Notes: generated from the sequence alone by a model not told the origin. 64,000 bases of DNA from JAWKIW01 sp046331175 (GCA_046331175.1 JAXLRI010000005.1:434001-498000), one strand, 5' to 3'; numbered from the stretch's first letter, positions 32,643 through 41,425 are shown. Program-made: numbers and translations.

Positions 32643-32999
32643 TCAGGAGAACCAGATGCGCTGGTAGTCGCGGCTCATCGGGTGCACGAGCAGCACGAAC
32701 ACGGCGACGGGGAAGACGAGCCCGATGAGGAACATCGGGTCGAGGATGATGCCGGGGTTCCCCACGACGTCGATGGCGGACGGCACGAGGGCGAGCATGG
32801 ATCCGACGATGGCGGCGCCGTACCCGATCCGGCGCTCGTTGGCGATCCCGTAGGCGCCGGCGCCCTGGAGGACCGCCGCCACGAACATCAGGGGCCCGAA
32901 GCGGAAGATCAGGTCGAGGACGGCGGCGAAGTAGAGGAGGAAGGTCGCCATGTAGAGCGTCTGGGGCTGGGAGGGGTTGGTCCACCGGCGGGTCTCCAT
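32643..32999 (-). CDS. Four-helix small membrane protein, function unknown
   Basis: A 118-residue protein with hydrophobic segments at about residues 15-31 (LYMATFLLYFAAVLDLI), 36-52, 60-76 and 87-104 (MFLIGLVFPVAVFVLLV), and a short polar C-terminus (HPMSRDYQRIWFS). No family is recognised. ATG 32999 is only 19 bases from the divergent start at 33019, and a CAGACT hexamer (33007-33012 on the other strand) lies seven bases upstream, so both genes probably have leaderless transcripts from overlapping promoters. Confidence 0.75.
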   Translation of the reverse strand: METRRWTNPSQPQTLYMATFLLYFAAVLDLIFRFGPLMFVAAVLQGAGAYGIANERRIGYGAAIVGSMLALVPSAIDVVGNPGIILDPMFLIGLVFPVAVFVLLVHPMSRDYQRIWFS

Positions 33000-33005
33000 G
33001 GGTGA

Positions 33006-33012
33006 CAGTCTG
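33006..33012. promoter_or_regulatory. Overlapping divergent -10 elements
   Basis: CAGTCTG reads as CAGTCT on the plus strand (33006-33011), seven bases before ATG 33019, and as CAGACT on the minus strand (33012-33007), seven bases before ATG 32999. One hexamer position thus appears to serve two leaderless genes facing away from each other. Confidence 0.5.
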
Positions 33013-33018
33013 GCATCC

Positions 33019-33891
33019 ATGGCCGGCGAACCCACCGCACCGGGCCCGACGAGGTCGCCACCCGCGTCGCCCTCGGCCGCCGGCGCCGCCGGTGACGTGG
33101 CGGCCGTCGTGCTCGCCGCCGGGGCCGGCACCCGCCTGCGACCCCTCACCCGGCTGCGCCCGAAGCCGCTGTGCCCGGTCGGGGGGCGACCGCTGCTCGA
33201 CCACGCCCTCGAGCGGGTCGGGGCCGTCACCGGGGCGATCGCGGTCAACGCCCACCACGGTCGGTACGCGATCGAGCATCACCTCCGGACCCGGCACCCC
33301 GACGTCCAGCTCTCGGTGGAGGAGCCCGTGGTGCTCGGCACCGCCGGGGCCCTCGGCCAGCTGCGGTGGTGGATCGACGGGCGGCCGGTCCTCGTCGCCA
33401 ACGCCGACACGTGGAGCGACGCCACGCTCGGGCCGCTGCTCGAGGGCTGGGACGGCGAGCGGGTGCGCGTGCTGGTCCACGGGGGGTCCTTCGGGCCGCG
33501 GGCCTCGGTCGTGGCGAGCCTCCTGCCGTGGCGGGCGGTCGTCGACCTGGTGCCGGAGTTCTCGAGCCTGTGGTCCACCGTCTGGGCGCCGGCGGTCGAC
33601 GCCGGTCGGCTCGAGTCGGTCGAGGCCGGCGGCGACTTCTTCGACTGCGGGACGCCGGCGTCGTACCTCGCCGCCAACCTGCACCTGGCCGACCAGGCCG
33701 GCGGTGCGGGTGTGATCGCCGACGACGCCGAGGTCGCGGGAGCGGTGCAGCGGTCGGTGGTGGGGTCGGGCGCCCGGGTGGCCGGAACGGTCCGCGAGTC
33801 GGTCGTGTGGGACGGCGCCGTGGTGGCGGCCGAGGAGCGGCTGACCCGCGCCATCCGCGCCGACGACGACGTCACCGTCCTCGTGCGCTGA
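33019..33891 (+). CDS. Sugar-1-phosphate nucleotidyltransferase
   Basis: A 290-residue NDP-sugar pyrophosphorylase-like protein. After a 27-residue Pro/Ala-rich leader comes VVLAAGAGTRLRPLTRLRPKPLCPVGGRPLLDHAL, the nucleotide-binding signature, then GTAGALGQLRWWI and LVANADTW in place of the usual NGD metal motif, and ESVEAGGDFFDCGTPASYLAANL. The C-terminal residues (GVIADDAEVAGAVQRSVVGSGARVAG) look like the start of a left-handed beta helix. It could make an activated hexose for cell-surface glycans. ATG 33019 follows CAGTCT by seven bases. A 16-bp duplication covers its stop codon. Confidence 0.87.
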   Translation: MAGEPTAPGPTRSPPASPSAAGAAGDVAAVVLAAGAGTRLRPLTRLRPKPLCPVGGRPLLDHALERVGAVTGAIAVNAHHGRYAIEHHLRTRHPDVQLSVEEPVVLGTAGALGQLRWWIDGRPVLVANADTWSDATLGPLLEGWDGERVRVLVHGGSFGPRASVVASLLPWRAVVDLVPEFSSLWSTVWAPAVDAGRLESVEAGGDFFDCGTPASYLAANLHLADQAGGAGVIADDAEVAGAVQRSVVGSGARVAGTVRESVVWDGAVVAAEERLTRAIRADDDVTVLVR

Positions 33892-33908
33892 CGTCCTCCT
33901 GCGCTGAC
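33877..33908. repeat. 16-bp tandem duplication spanning a stop codon
   Basis: GTCCTCGTGCGCTGAC (33877-33892) is followed directly by GTCCTCCTGCGCTGAC (33893-33908), one mismatch. The first copy holds the stop codon of the nucleotidyltransferase (33889-33891). It lies in the gap before the convergent rlmN gene. Confidence 0.85.
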
Positions 33909-33972
33909 CCCACCCGGACGTCGAGGGCCGAACGTCGGCCCGGGGCGTCGCCACGCGGCGTCGGTCCGGGCG

Positions 33973-35040
<1,068 letters not shown>

Positions 35041-35084
35041 CGGGTCAGGCTAGGACCGCGTCCGCTGCTCCCGGTGATCCGAGG

Positions 35085-35822
35085 TCACGAGACCGGCCGA
35101 GACCAGAAGCGATGGCTGTCGAACACGGTGAAGCCGAGGTCGCGGTACAGGCCCCGCGCCGGTCGGTTCGACGCCTCGACGTAGAGCATGGCCGTGCCGA
35201 GCCCGGCGTCGGCCAGGTGGGCGAGCCCGGCCAGGGTGAGGGCCCGGCCGAGGCCCTGGCCGTGGAGCTCGGGGTCGGCGGCGATCACGAAGATCTCGCC
35301 GAGGGCCGGGTCGGTGGCGGCGTGGACCTTCGTCCAGCAGAACCCGGCGAGGCGCCCGTCGCGCTCGTGGACGAGGAAGCCGTCGAGGTCGACCCACGGC
35401 TCGGCCAGGACCGCGGCCAGGCGCTCCGCCGTCCACCCGCCCTGGTCGGGGTGCCAGCCGAAGGCCCGGTTGTTGACGTCGAGCCACGCCTCGACGTCGG
35501 TGGTCGGGTCGAACGGTCGCACCGCCAGGTCGGTGGCGCCGTCGAGTGGCAGCGCCCGCCGCATCTGGAGGATCTCGCGCCGGAGCTCGAAGCCGGTGTC
35601 GGCGGCCAGCTCCTCGACGGCCGGGTCAGCCGGCTCGGCGTCGAGGACCAGCTCCTCGGCCCGGTAGGCGAGGGCGAGGCCGGCCGCCTGGTCGAGCAGT
35701 CCAGGGCCATCGGCGAGCAGGGCCGTCGGGTCGTGGGTGAGCGCGGCGAGGCGGTCGCCGACCTCGTCGAGGTCGGTGGCGTCGATGCCGGTGAGGGGCG
35801 GGTGGGTCGACAGGCGCAGCAC
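35085..35822 (-). CDS. mshD: Mycothiol synthase-like acetyltransferase
   Basis: A 245-residue GNAT protein. The C-terminal domain has WLDVNNRAFGWHPDQGGWT, FLVHERDGRLAGFCWTKVHAATDPALGEIFVIAADPELHGQGLGRALTLAGL and TAMLYVEASNRPARGLYRDLGFTVFDSHRF, all diagnostic of MshD, which acetylates Cys-GlcN-Ins in the last step of mycothiol synthesis. Typical MshD is about 300 residues with two GNAT domains; here the N-terminal one is short and lacks an acetyl-CoA loop. Start GTG 35822 follows TAGCCT (35830-35835) by seven bases. It is divergent from nth with a 55-bp gap. Confidence 0.88.
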   Translation of the reverse strand: MLRLSTHPPLTGIDATDLDEVGDRLAALTHDPTALLADGPGLLDQAAGLALAYRAEELVLDAEPADPAVEELAADTGFELRREILQMRRALPLDGATDLAVRPFDPTTDVEAWLDVNNRAFGWHPDQGGWTAERLAAVLAEPWVDLDGFLVHERDGRLAGFCWTKVHAATDPALGEIFVIAADPELHGQGLGRALTLAGLAHLADAGLGTAMLYVEASNRPARGLYRDLGFTVFDSHRFWSRPVS

Positions 35823-35877
35823 GGCCGGCAGGCTACCGGTCGGGGGAGGTCGCCCCCGTCGGTAGCCTCGTCGCCCG

Positions 35878-36519
35878 ATGGGCAAGCCACGCACCCCCAA
35901 GGGCCGGGCCCGCGAGGCCAACCGGCGGCTGACCGACGAGTACCCCGACGCCCGGTGCGAGCTCGACCACCGCAACCCGTACGAGCTGCTGGCGGCGACG
36001 ATCCTGTCGGCCCAGTGCACCGATGCCCGGGTCAACCTCGTCACGCCCCACCTGTTCGCCCGGTACCCGACCCCTGACGACCTCGCCCACGCCGACCCGG
36101 CCGAGCTCGAGGAGATCATCCGGTCCACCGGCTTCTACAAGAACAAGGCGCGCAGCCTCCTGGGCATGGCCAACGCCCTGGTCGACCGCTACGGGGGCGA
36201 GGTCCCCGGCGCCATGGAGGACCTGGTGACGATCCCCGGGGTGGGGCGCAAGACCGCCAACGTGGTGCGCAGCGTCGACCTCGGCCTCCCGGGGCTGCCC
36301 GTGGACACCCACGTCGGGCGGATCTCGCGGCTGCTGGGGCTCACCACCGAGACCGACCCGGTCAAGGTCGAGCACGAGCTGGGCGCCATGCTGCCCCGGG
36401 CCGAGTGGGGGCAGTTCAGCCTGCGGCTGATCCTGCACGGCCGGCGGGTGTGCGTGGCCCGCCGCCCCGACTGCGGTGCCTGCGTGCTCAACGACTTCTG
36501 CCCGTCGTCGCGGACCTGA
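35878..36519 (+). CDS. nth: Endonuclease III
   Basis: A 213-residue base-excision repair glycosylase/AP lyase. ILSAQCTDARVN and the helix-hairpin-helix IPGVGRKTANVV carry catalytic Lys125, and PVDTHV carries Asp143. The C-terminal 4Fe-4S ligands Cys192, Cys199, Cys202 and Cys208 show the standard C-x6-C-x2-C-x5-C spacing. It removes oxidised pyrimidines. ATG 35878 follows TAGCCT (35863-35868) by nine bases. Together with the AlkB-like gene it is one of two DNA-repair functions in the window. Confidence 0.96.
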   Translation: MGKPRTPKGRAREANRRLTDEYPDARCELDHRNPYELLAATILSAQCTDARVNLVTPHLFARYPTPDDLAHADPAELEEIIRSTGFYKNKARSLLGMANALVDRYGGEVPGAMEDLVTIPGVGRKTANVVRSVDLGLPGLPVDTHVGRISRLLGLTTETDPVKVEHELGAMLPRAEWGQFSLRLILHGRRVCVARRPDCGACVLNDFCPSSRT

Positions 36520-36613
36520 CCCGCGAGGCGCGGCCCGCACCCCTACCCCGGGGGGTGTCAGGTCGGGCCGGCCGGCCGCCGGGGTCGCCGGTCCGGACGT
36601 GACGAGAGTCTCT

Positions 36614-36650
36614 GGGCCGAACGACCCAGGTTGCGGTTCCCGTTCGGCCC
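36614..36650. promoter_or_regulatory. 10-bp inverted repeat flanking a possible -35 region
   Basis: GGGCCGAACG (36614-36623) and CGTTCGGCCC (36641-36650) are perfect inverted copies 17 bases apart. They lie about 95 bases after nth and directly upstream of a TAGGGT hexamer (36660-36665). They could be an operator for the RNA candidate downstream or a late terminator of nth. Confidence 0.5.
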
Positions 36651-36671
36651 GGCATCGGTTAGGGTGGGGGC

Positions 36672-36768
36672 ACACCAGGTTCCCGCCACCTGGTTGATGG
36701 CGACACATCTGGGATCCGCCGCCCAGTGTCGCCCCGCCGGCGCCCTTCGGGGCGCCGGCGCTCATTTT
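36672..36768 (+). ncRNA. Structured intergenic small RNA candidate with two C-rich loops and a terminator
   Basis: A TAGGGT -10-like hexamer (36660-36665) is followed at leaderless distance by about 97 bases that contain no plausible start codon but fold into three stems. Stem 1 pairs ACCAGGT (36674-36680) with ACCTGGT (36688-36694), loop TCCCGCC. Stem 2 pairs GGCGACA (36699-36705) with TGTCGCC (36727-36733) and, inside, CTGGG with CCCAG, loop ATCCGCCG. Stem 3 is an 11-bp UUCG-loop terminator followed by ATTTT. Two C-rich hairpin loops plus terminator recall the layout of actinobacterial 6C RNA, but six-cytosine runs are absent. The gene is inferred, not matched to a known family. Confidence 0.5.
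36735..36768 (+). terminator. Intrinsic terminator with UUCG loop and T-run
   Basis: CGCCGGCGCCC (36735-36745) pairs perfectly with GGGCGCCGGCG (36750-36760) around TTCG, and ATTTT follows at 36764-36768. It is the only hairpin in the window with a visible T-run, and that run is on the plus strand, although no annotated plus-strand protein gene ends nearby (nth stops 215 bases upstream). Confidence 0.8.
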
Positions 36769-36777
36769 GGCCTCTGG

Positions 36778-36972
36778 TCAGTCGCCGAGCCGGCGCACCA
36801 CGGCGGCCAGGCGGCGGGTGCCGGCGCGCAGCGCCCGCTCGGTCTCGTAGAGGTCGGCGGCGAGGGACTCCTCGCCGGCGGCCTGGGCCCGGTCGGCGGC
36901 CGCGGTGATCCGCTGGGTCAGCAGGTCGAGCTGGCTGGCGACGGAGGTGAGCTCGGCGGCGTCGTCGGGCAT
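36778..36972 (-). CDS. Small helical protein, function unknown
   Basis: A 64-residue protein starting at ATG 36972 (PDDAAELTSVASQLDLLTQ). It is almost entirely amphipathic helix with Ala/Leu heptad spacing (ITAAADRAQAAGEESLAADLYETERALRAGTRRLAAVVRRLGD), consistent with a helical hairpin or coiled coil. No Cys, Trp or membrane segment is present. It is divergent from hisD (117-bp gap) and converges on the RNA candidate. No family is recognised; its small size leaves some doubt that it is translated. Confidence 0.6.
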   Translation of the reverse strand: MPDDAAELTSVASQLDLLTQRITAAADRAQAAGEESLAADLYETERALRAGTRRLAAVVRRLGD

Positions 36973-37073
36973 CGGCCCACTCTCGCGCGAACGGTGCCGG
37001 TCGCCGCAGCCGTGGCCAGCGTGCCCCGCGTCGGCCCGGTCCAACCGGTTCGGGCCGGGGCCGGGCCTCCCGG

Positions 37074-37079
37074 TAGCGT
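37074..37079 (+). promoter_or_regulatory. -10-like element of the his operon
   Basis: TAGCGT ends nine bases before the hisD ATG at 37089. There is no Shine-Dalgarno and no room for an attenuator or T-box, so the histidine operon probably begins as a leaderless mRNA. Confidence 0.6.
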
Positions 37080-37088
37080 TGGCCGCCC

Positions 37089-38408
37089 ATGGCCCTCCTG
37101 CACCGCATCGACCTGCGTGGCCGCGCCGACGACCCGCGCGACCTCCTGCCGAAGCCCGACACGGGCGGCGACGAGCCGGTCGCCGCCGTCCAGGCCATCC
37201 TCGCCGACGTCCGCGAGCGGGGGGACGCCGCCGTGCTCGAGCTCACCGAGCGGTTCGACGGGGTCGTCCTCGACGACCTGCGCGTGCCACCCGCCGAGGT
37301 CGCCGCCGCCCTCGCCGACGCCGATCCGGCCCTGGTCGATGCCCTCACCGCCGCCCGCGACGCGGTGCGCGCCTTCCACGAGGCGCAGGTGCGGCCCGAC
37401 CACGACGTCGAGCTCGATGGCGTGCTGGTGCGGGGTCGCACGGTGCCGGTCGAGCGAGCGGGCGTCTACGTGCCCGGGGGTCGTGGCGCGTACCCGTCGA
37501 CCGTGCTGATGACGGCCGTACCGGCGCGCGTCGCCGGCGTCGACCAGGTGGTGCTGTGCGTGCCACCGGCGCGCGACACCGGTCGGGTCCACCCCGCCGT
37601 GCTGGCCGCGGCCGCCCTCGCCGGCGTCGACGAGGTCTATGCCATCGGTGGTGCCCAGGCCATCGGCGCCATGGCGTTCGGCACCGAGTCCATCGGCCCG
37701 GTCGACGTCATCGTCGGCCCCGGGAACCTCTACGTCGCCCTGGCCAAGAAGGAGGTGTCGGGCGAGGTCGGCATCCCCTCGGCCTTCGCCGGTCCCTCCG
37801 AGATCGTCGTGGTCGCCGACGACGCCACCCCGGTCGAGTTCGCCGCCGTCGACGTCGTGGTGCAGGCCGAGCACGGCCCCGACGGGCTCGCCTGGCTGGT
37901 CACCTGGTCCGAGGCCGCCGCCGACGCCATCGACGACGCCATCGCCCGCATCGTCGAGGCGTCGCCCCGTCGCGCCGACATCGAGTCCACCTTCGCCCGC
38001 GGCGGTCACGTCGTGCTGGTCGACGGCCCCGAGCAGGCCATGGCCGTGGCCAACGCCGTCGCCCCCGAGCACCTCCAGCTGATGACCGCCGACCCCGAGG
38101 CGCTGGTGCCGCTGGTGCGCCACGCCGGCGGGGTGTTCTGCGGCCCCCTCGCCCCGGCCAGCCTGGGCGACTACGCCGCCGGGCCCTCCCACGTGCTGCC
38201 CACCCACGGCTCGGCCCGCTTCGGGTCGGCCCTGACGGTCGACGACTTCACCAAGCAGGTGCACGTCGTCACCGTCGACCGCGCCGCCTTCGAACGGCTG
38301 GCCCCGGTCGTGGCCACCATCGCCGACGTCGAGGGCTTCGCCGCCCACGCCGACTCCGTTCGGCGGCGCCTCGACGCGCTCGCCGCCGGCCAGGTGGTCG
38401 TCCCGTGA
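37089..38408 (+). CDS. hisD: Histidinol dehydrogenase
   Basis: A 439-residue zinc enzyme that oxidises L-histidinol to histidine in two NAD-dependent steps. Signatures are VERAGVYVPGGRGAYPSTVLMTAVPARVAGV, YAIGGAQAIGAMAFGTESI, VDVIVGPGNLYVALAKKEVSGEVGIPSAFAGPSEIVVVAD, QAEHGPDG (zinc-ligand Gln/His) and the catalytic region NAVAPEHLQL with Glu-His, then GDYAAGPSHVLPTHGSARF. Length is normal. It is the first gene of hisD-C-B-H-A and its stop overlaps the hisC start by GTGA. Confidence 0.97.
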   Translation: MALLHRIDLRGRADDPRDLLPKPDTGGDEPVAAVQAILADVRERGDAAVLELTERFDGVVLDDLRVPPAEVAAALADADPALVDALTAARDAVRAFHEAQVRPDHDVELDGVLVRGRTVPVERAGVYVPGGRGAYPSTVLMTAVPARVAGVDQVVLCVPPARDTGRVHPAVLAAAALAGVDEVYAIGGAQAIGAMAFGTESIGPVDVIVGPGNLYVALAKKEVSGEVGIPSAFAGPSEIVVVADDATPVEFAAVDVVVQAEHGPDGLAWLVTWSEAAADAIDDAIARIVEASPRRADIESTFARGGHVVLVDGPEQAMAVANAVAPEHLQLMTADPEALVPLVRHAGGVFCGPLAPASLGDYAAGPSHVLPTHGSARFGSALTVDDFTKQVHVVTVDRAAFERLAPVVATIADVEGFAAHADSVRRRLDALAAGQVVVP

Positions 38409-39469
38409 TCGCGCCGCGCGACGACGTCGCCCTCATGGAGGGCTACCACTCGCCCCAGGTCGAGGTGGCGGTGCGCCTCAACACCAACGAGTCGCCCGAG
38501 CCGCCGCCGGCGGGTTGGGTCGACGAGCTGGCCGACGCGGTCCGCACCGTCGACTGGCACCGCTACCCCGATCGCGCCGCCACCGAGCTGCGGGCCGCCA
38601 TCGGCGCGCTCCACGGCGTCGGCCCCGAGCAGGTCTTCGCCGCCAACGGGTCCAACGAGGTCCTCCAGACGGTGCTGCTCACCTACGGCGGCCCCGGTCG
38701 CGTGGCGGCCGTGTGGGAGCCCACCTACGCCCTGCACGCCCACATCGCCCGCATCACCGGCACGGCGGTGGCCGAGGGCGAGCGGGCCGCCGACTTCGCG
38801 GTCGACCTCGACGAGGTGCGGCGGGTGTTCGACGAGGCTTCGCCGTCCGTCGCGTTCCTGTGCTCGCCCAACAACCCCACCGGGGTGGTCGACGACGAGG
38901 CCACGGTGCGCGCCGTGCTCGACCTCGCCGTCCAGCGTGACGCGCTGCTGGTGGTCGACGAGGCCTACGGCCAGTTCGCCCCGTGGTCGGCGCTCGACCT
39001 CGTCGCCGACGACGTGCCGCTGGTGGTCACCCGCACGTACTCCAAGACGTGGTCGATGGCCGCCACCCGCCTCGGCTACCTCGTCGGGCCGGCCGCGGTC
39101 GTCGCCGAGCTGCACAAGGTCGTGCTGCCGTACCACCTCGACGCCCTCAAGCAGCTGGCCGGCACCCTGGCCGTGGCCCACGTGGCCGACATGGACGCCC
39201 GGGTCGCCCGCCTGGTCGAGGAGCGCGGCCGCCTCGTGGCCCGCCTCGCCGACCTGCCCGTCGACGTGTGGCCGTCGGGGGCGAACTTCGTGCTCTTCCG
39301 GCCTCGGGACGCCGACGGCGCCGAGGTGTGGAAGCGGCTCGTCGACCGATCGGTGCTGGTGCGCGACTGCTCGTCGTGGCCCCGCCTCGACGGCTGCCTG
39401 CGCGTCACCATCGGCACGCCCGCCGAGGACGACGCCTTCCTCGACGCCCTGGAGGAGATCCTCACGTGA
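38405..39469 (+). CDS. hisC: Histidinol-phosphate aminotransferase
   Basis: A 354-residue fold-type I PLP enzyme that converts imidazole-acetol phosphate to histidinol phosphate. It begins VRLNTNESPEPPP, has FAANGSNEVLQTVLL, CSPNNPTGVVDDEATV, VVDEAYGQFAP and the PLP-Lys site TYSKTWSMAATRLGYLVGP, ending with DCSSWPRLDGCLRVTIGTPAED, where Arg binds the substrate phosphate. GTG 38405 overlaps the hisD stop (GTGA), and its own stop overlaps hisB the same way. Confidence 0.96.
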   Translation: MIAPRDDVALMEGYHSPQVEVAVRLNTNESPEPPPAGWVDELADAVRTVDWHRYPDRAATELRAAIGALHGVGPEQVFAANGSNEVLQTVLLTYGGPGRVAAVWEPTYALHAHIARITGTAVAEGERAADFAVDLDEVRRVFDEASPSVAFLCSPNNPTGVVDDEATVRAVLDLAVQRDALLVVDEAYGQFAPWSALDLVADDVPLVVTRTYSKTWSMAATRLGYLVGPAAVVAELHKVVLPYHLDALKQLAGTLAVAHVADMDARVARLVEERGRLVARLADLPVDVWPSGANFVLFRPRDADGAEVWKRLVDRSVLVRDCSSWPRLDGCLRVTIGTPAEDDAFLDALEEILT

Positions 39470-40065
39470 ACCCCGACGTCCGCTCCGCCTCGCTCACCCG
39501 CACCACCCACGAGACCGACATCAAGGTGATGCTGCTCGTCGACGGGTCGGGCGACACCGACGTGATCACCGGCATCCCGTTCTTCGACCACATGCTCGCC
39601 CAGCTCGGTCGCCACGGTGGGATGGACCTGCTCGTCACCGCCAAGGGCGACCTCGAGATCGACGCCCACCACACGGTGGAGGACACCGGGATCCTGTTGG
39701 GCGAGGCGTTCGCCGAGGCCATGGGGGACAAGGCGGGCGTGCGACGCTTCGCCTCCAGCCGGGTCCCGCTCGACGAGGCGCTCGTCGACGTCGCCCTCGA
39801 CCTGTCCGGTCGCCCGTTCCTGCACTACGAGCTCGACTTCCCCGGCGAGAAGATCCTCGGCGATCCGCCGTTCGACCCCCAGCTGATGGAGGAGTTCTGG
39901 CGCGCCTTCGTCACGGCCGCGGGCATCACGCTGCACGTCACGCTCGTGCGGGGTCGCAACACCCACCACGTCGTCGAGGCGTCGGTCAAGGCCGTCGCCC
40001 GGTCGCTGCGCGACGCCGTGCGCATCGAGGGCTCCGGCATCCCGTCCACCAAGGGCACGTTGTGA
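39466..40065 (+). CDS. hisB: Imidazoleglycerol-phosphate dehydratase
   Basis: A 199-residue monofunctional HisB, without the phosphatase domain found in enterobacteria. The two metal-binding repeats are FFDHMLAQLGRHGGMDL with DAHHTVEDTGILLGEA, and RNTHHVVEASVKAVARSLRDAV; catalytic His/Glu residues are in DAHHTVED and HHVVEAS. It dehydrates imidazoleglycerol phosphate. A separate histidinol-phosphatase must exist outside the window. GTG 39466 overlaps the hisC stop. Confidence 0.97.
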   Translation: MNPDVRSASLTRTTHETDIKVMLLVDGSGDTDVITGIPFFDHMLAQLGRHGGMDLLVTAKGDLEIDAHHTVEDTGILLGEAFAEAMGDKAGVRRFASSRVPLDEALVDVALDLSGRPFLHYELDFPGEKILGDPPFDPQLMEEFWRAFVTAAGITLHVTLVRGRNTHHVVEASVKAVARSLRDAVRIEGSGIPSTKGTL

Positions 40066-40688
40066 CGCTGCTGGCGGTGCTCGACTACGGCATCGGCAAC
40101 CTGCGGTCGGCCCAGAAGGCGCTGCAGCGCGTGGGGGCCGACGCCCGGCTGACCGACGACCGCGGGCTGATCCGCGAGGCCGACGGCGTGGTGCTGCCCG
40201 GCGTCGGCAACTTCGGCCGGTGCATGGAGGCCCTGCGCGCCAGTCGTCTCGACGAGGAGGCCATCGCCGCGGTCGAGGCCGGTCGGCCCTTCCTCGGGAT
40301 CTGCGTCGGCATGCAGATGCTGTACGAGGGCTCCGAGGAGTCGCCGGGGGTCGCCGGGCTCGGCCTGCTGCCCGGGACCGTGCGCTGGCTGCCCGACACG
40401 GTCAAGCGACCCCAGATGCAGTGGAACGTGCTCGACGTGGTGCGCCCGTCGCCCATGTTCGCCGGCCTCGACGACCCGGCGTGGGTCTACTTCGTGCACT
40501 CCTTCGCCGCCGAGGCCACCGAGGACGTCGTCGCCACGTGCGACTACGGCGGGCCGGTCACCGCCGCCGTCGAGCGGGGCGCGCTGTGGGCCACGCAGTT
40601 CCACCCCGAGAAGTCGGCCCACAACGGGCTGCGGCTCCTCACCCGCTTCGTCGAGGCCGCCGAGGCCGCCGAGGAGGCTCCCGCCTGA
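40062..40688 (+). CDS. hisH: Imidazole glycerol phosphate synthase, glutaminase subunit
   Basis: A 208-residue class I glutamine amidotransferase. VLDYGIGNLRSAQKALQRVG and VLPGVGNFGRCM lead to the nucleophile elbow GICVGMQML with Cys81, and the His181/Glu183 pair is in FHPEKSAHNG. It supplies ammonia to HisF. GTG 40062 overlaps the hisB stop (GTGA), and the stop overlaps the hisA ATG by one base (TGATG). Its partner hisF is unusually displaced, about 3.5 kb downstream beyond two unrelated genes. Confidence 0.96.
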   Translation: MTLLAVLDYGIGNLRSAQKALQRVGADARLTDDRGLIREADGVVLPGVGNFGRCMEALRASRLDEEAIAAVEAGRPFLGICVGMQMLYEGSEESPGVAGLGLLPGTVRWLPDTVKRPQMQWNVLDVVRPSPMFAGLDDPAWVYFVHSFAAEATEDVVATCDYGGPVTAAVERGALWATQFHPEKSAHNGLRLLTRFVEAAEAAEEAPA

Positions 40689-41425
40689 TGGACCTGTACC
40701 CCGCCATCGACCTGCTCGACGGTCGCTGCGTCCGGCTGTACCAGGGTCGCTACGACCGCGAGACCGTGTACGGCGAGGACCCGGTGGCCCACGCCCGGGC
40801 CTTCGCCGACGCCGGCGCGCCGTGGATCCACGTGGTCGACCTGAACGCCGCCCGCACCGGCGAGCCGGTCAACCGCGACGCCATCGCCGCGGTGGCCGCC
40901 GCCGTCGACGTGCCGGTCCAGACCGGGGGCGGGGTGCGCTCGGTCGAGGCCGCCGAAGCGCTGTTCGCCCTGGGCGTGTCCCGGGTGGTGCTCGGCACCG
41001 CCGCCCTCGAGGAGCCCGGCATGGTCCGCCGGTTGGCCGACGCCCACCCCGTCGCCGTCGGGCTCGACGTTCGTGGCCGCGAGGTCGCGGTGCGCGGGTG
41101 GGAGGAGGGCAGCGGCATCGACGTCGTCGAGCTGCTCGACGAGTTCGAGGGCTCCGACGTCGCCGCCTTCATCGTCACCCAGATCAGCCGCGACGGCACC
41201 CTCGACGGGCCCGACCTCGCCGGCCTGGGCACGGTCCTCGCCCACACCACCACGCCGGTCATCGCGTCCGGCGGAGTCGGCACGCTCGACGACCTCGCCG
41301 CCCTGGGCCGGCTCCACGACGGCTCCCGCCGCCTCGCCGGCGTGATCGTCGGCCGGGCCCTGTACGAGGGGCGGTTCACGGTCGAGGAGGCCCTGGCCGC
41401 CGTCGCCCGGAGCGACGCCGACTAG
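40688..41425 (+). CDS. hisA: Phosphoribosylformimino-AICAR-phosphate isomerase
   Basis: A 245-residue beta/alpha-barrel isomerase. It has YPAIDLLDGRCVRLYQGRYDRETVYGEDP with the first catalytic Asp, TGGGVRSVEAAEALFALGVSRVVLGTAALE and TQISRDGTLDGPDL with the second Asp, followed by ASGGVGTLDDL. It catalyses the fourth step of histidine synthesis. Many actinobacteria use one bifunctional PriA for HisA and TrpF; here a distinct trpF lies at 55705, so this protein may be HisA only. The stop TAG (41423-41425) is part of a TAGGTT promoter-like hexamer for the next gene. Confidence 0.94.
   Translation: MDLYPAIDLLDGRCVRLYQGRYDRETVYGEDPVAHARAFADAGAPWIHVVDLNAARTGEPVNRDAIAAVAAAVDVPVQTGGGVRSVEAAEALFALGVSRVVLGTAALEEPGMVRRLADAHPVAVGLDVRGREVAVRGWEEGSGIDVVELLDEFEGSDVAAFIVTQISRDGTLDGPDLAGLGTVLAHTTTPVIASGGVGTLDDLAALGRLHDGSRRLAGVIVGRALYEGRFTVEEALAAVARSDAD

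Noticed and set aside
36672..36768. tRNA or 4.5S signal-recognition RNA
   Set aside because: No cloverleaf with TpsiC loop and no GGAAG/AGCAG core typical of 4.5S RNA; the folding is two simple hairpins and a terminator.
40688..41425. Annotation of hisA as bifunctional priA
   Set aside because: A complete trpF exists in the same window, so dual function is not needed and cannot be read from the sequence alone.
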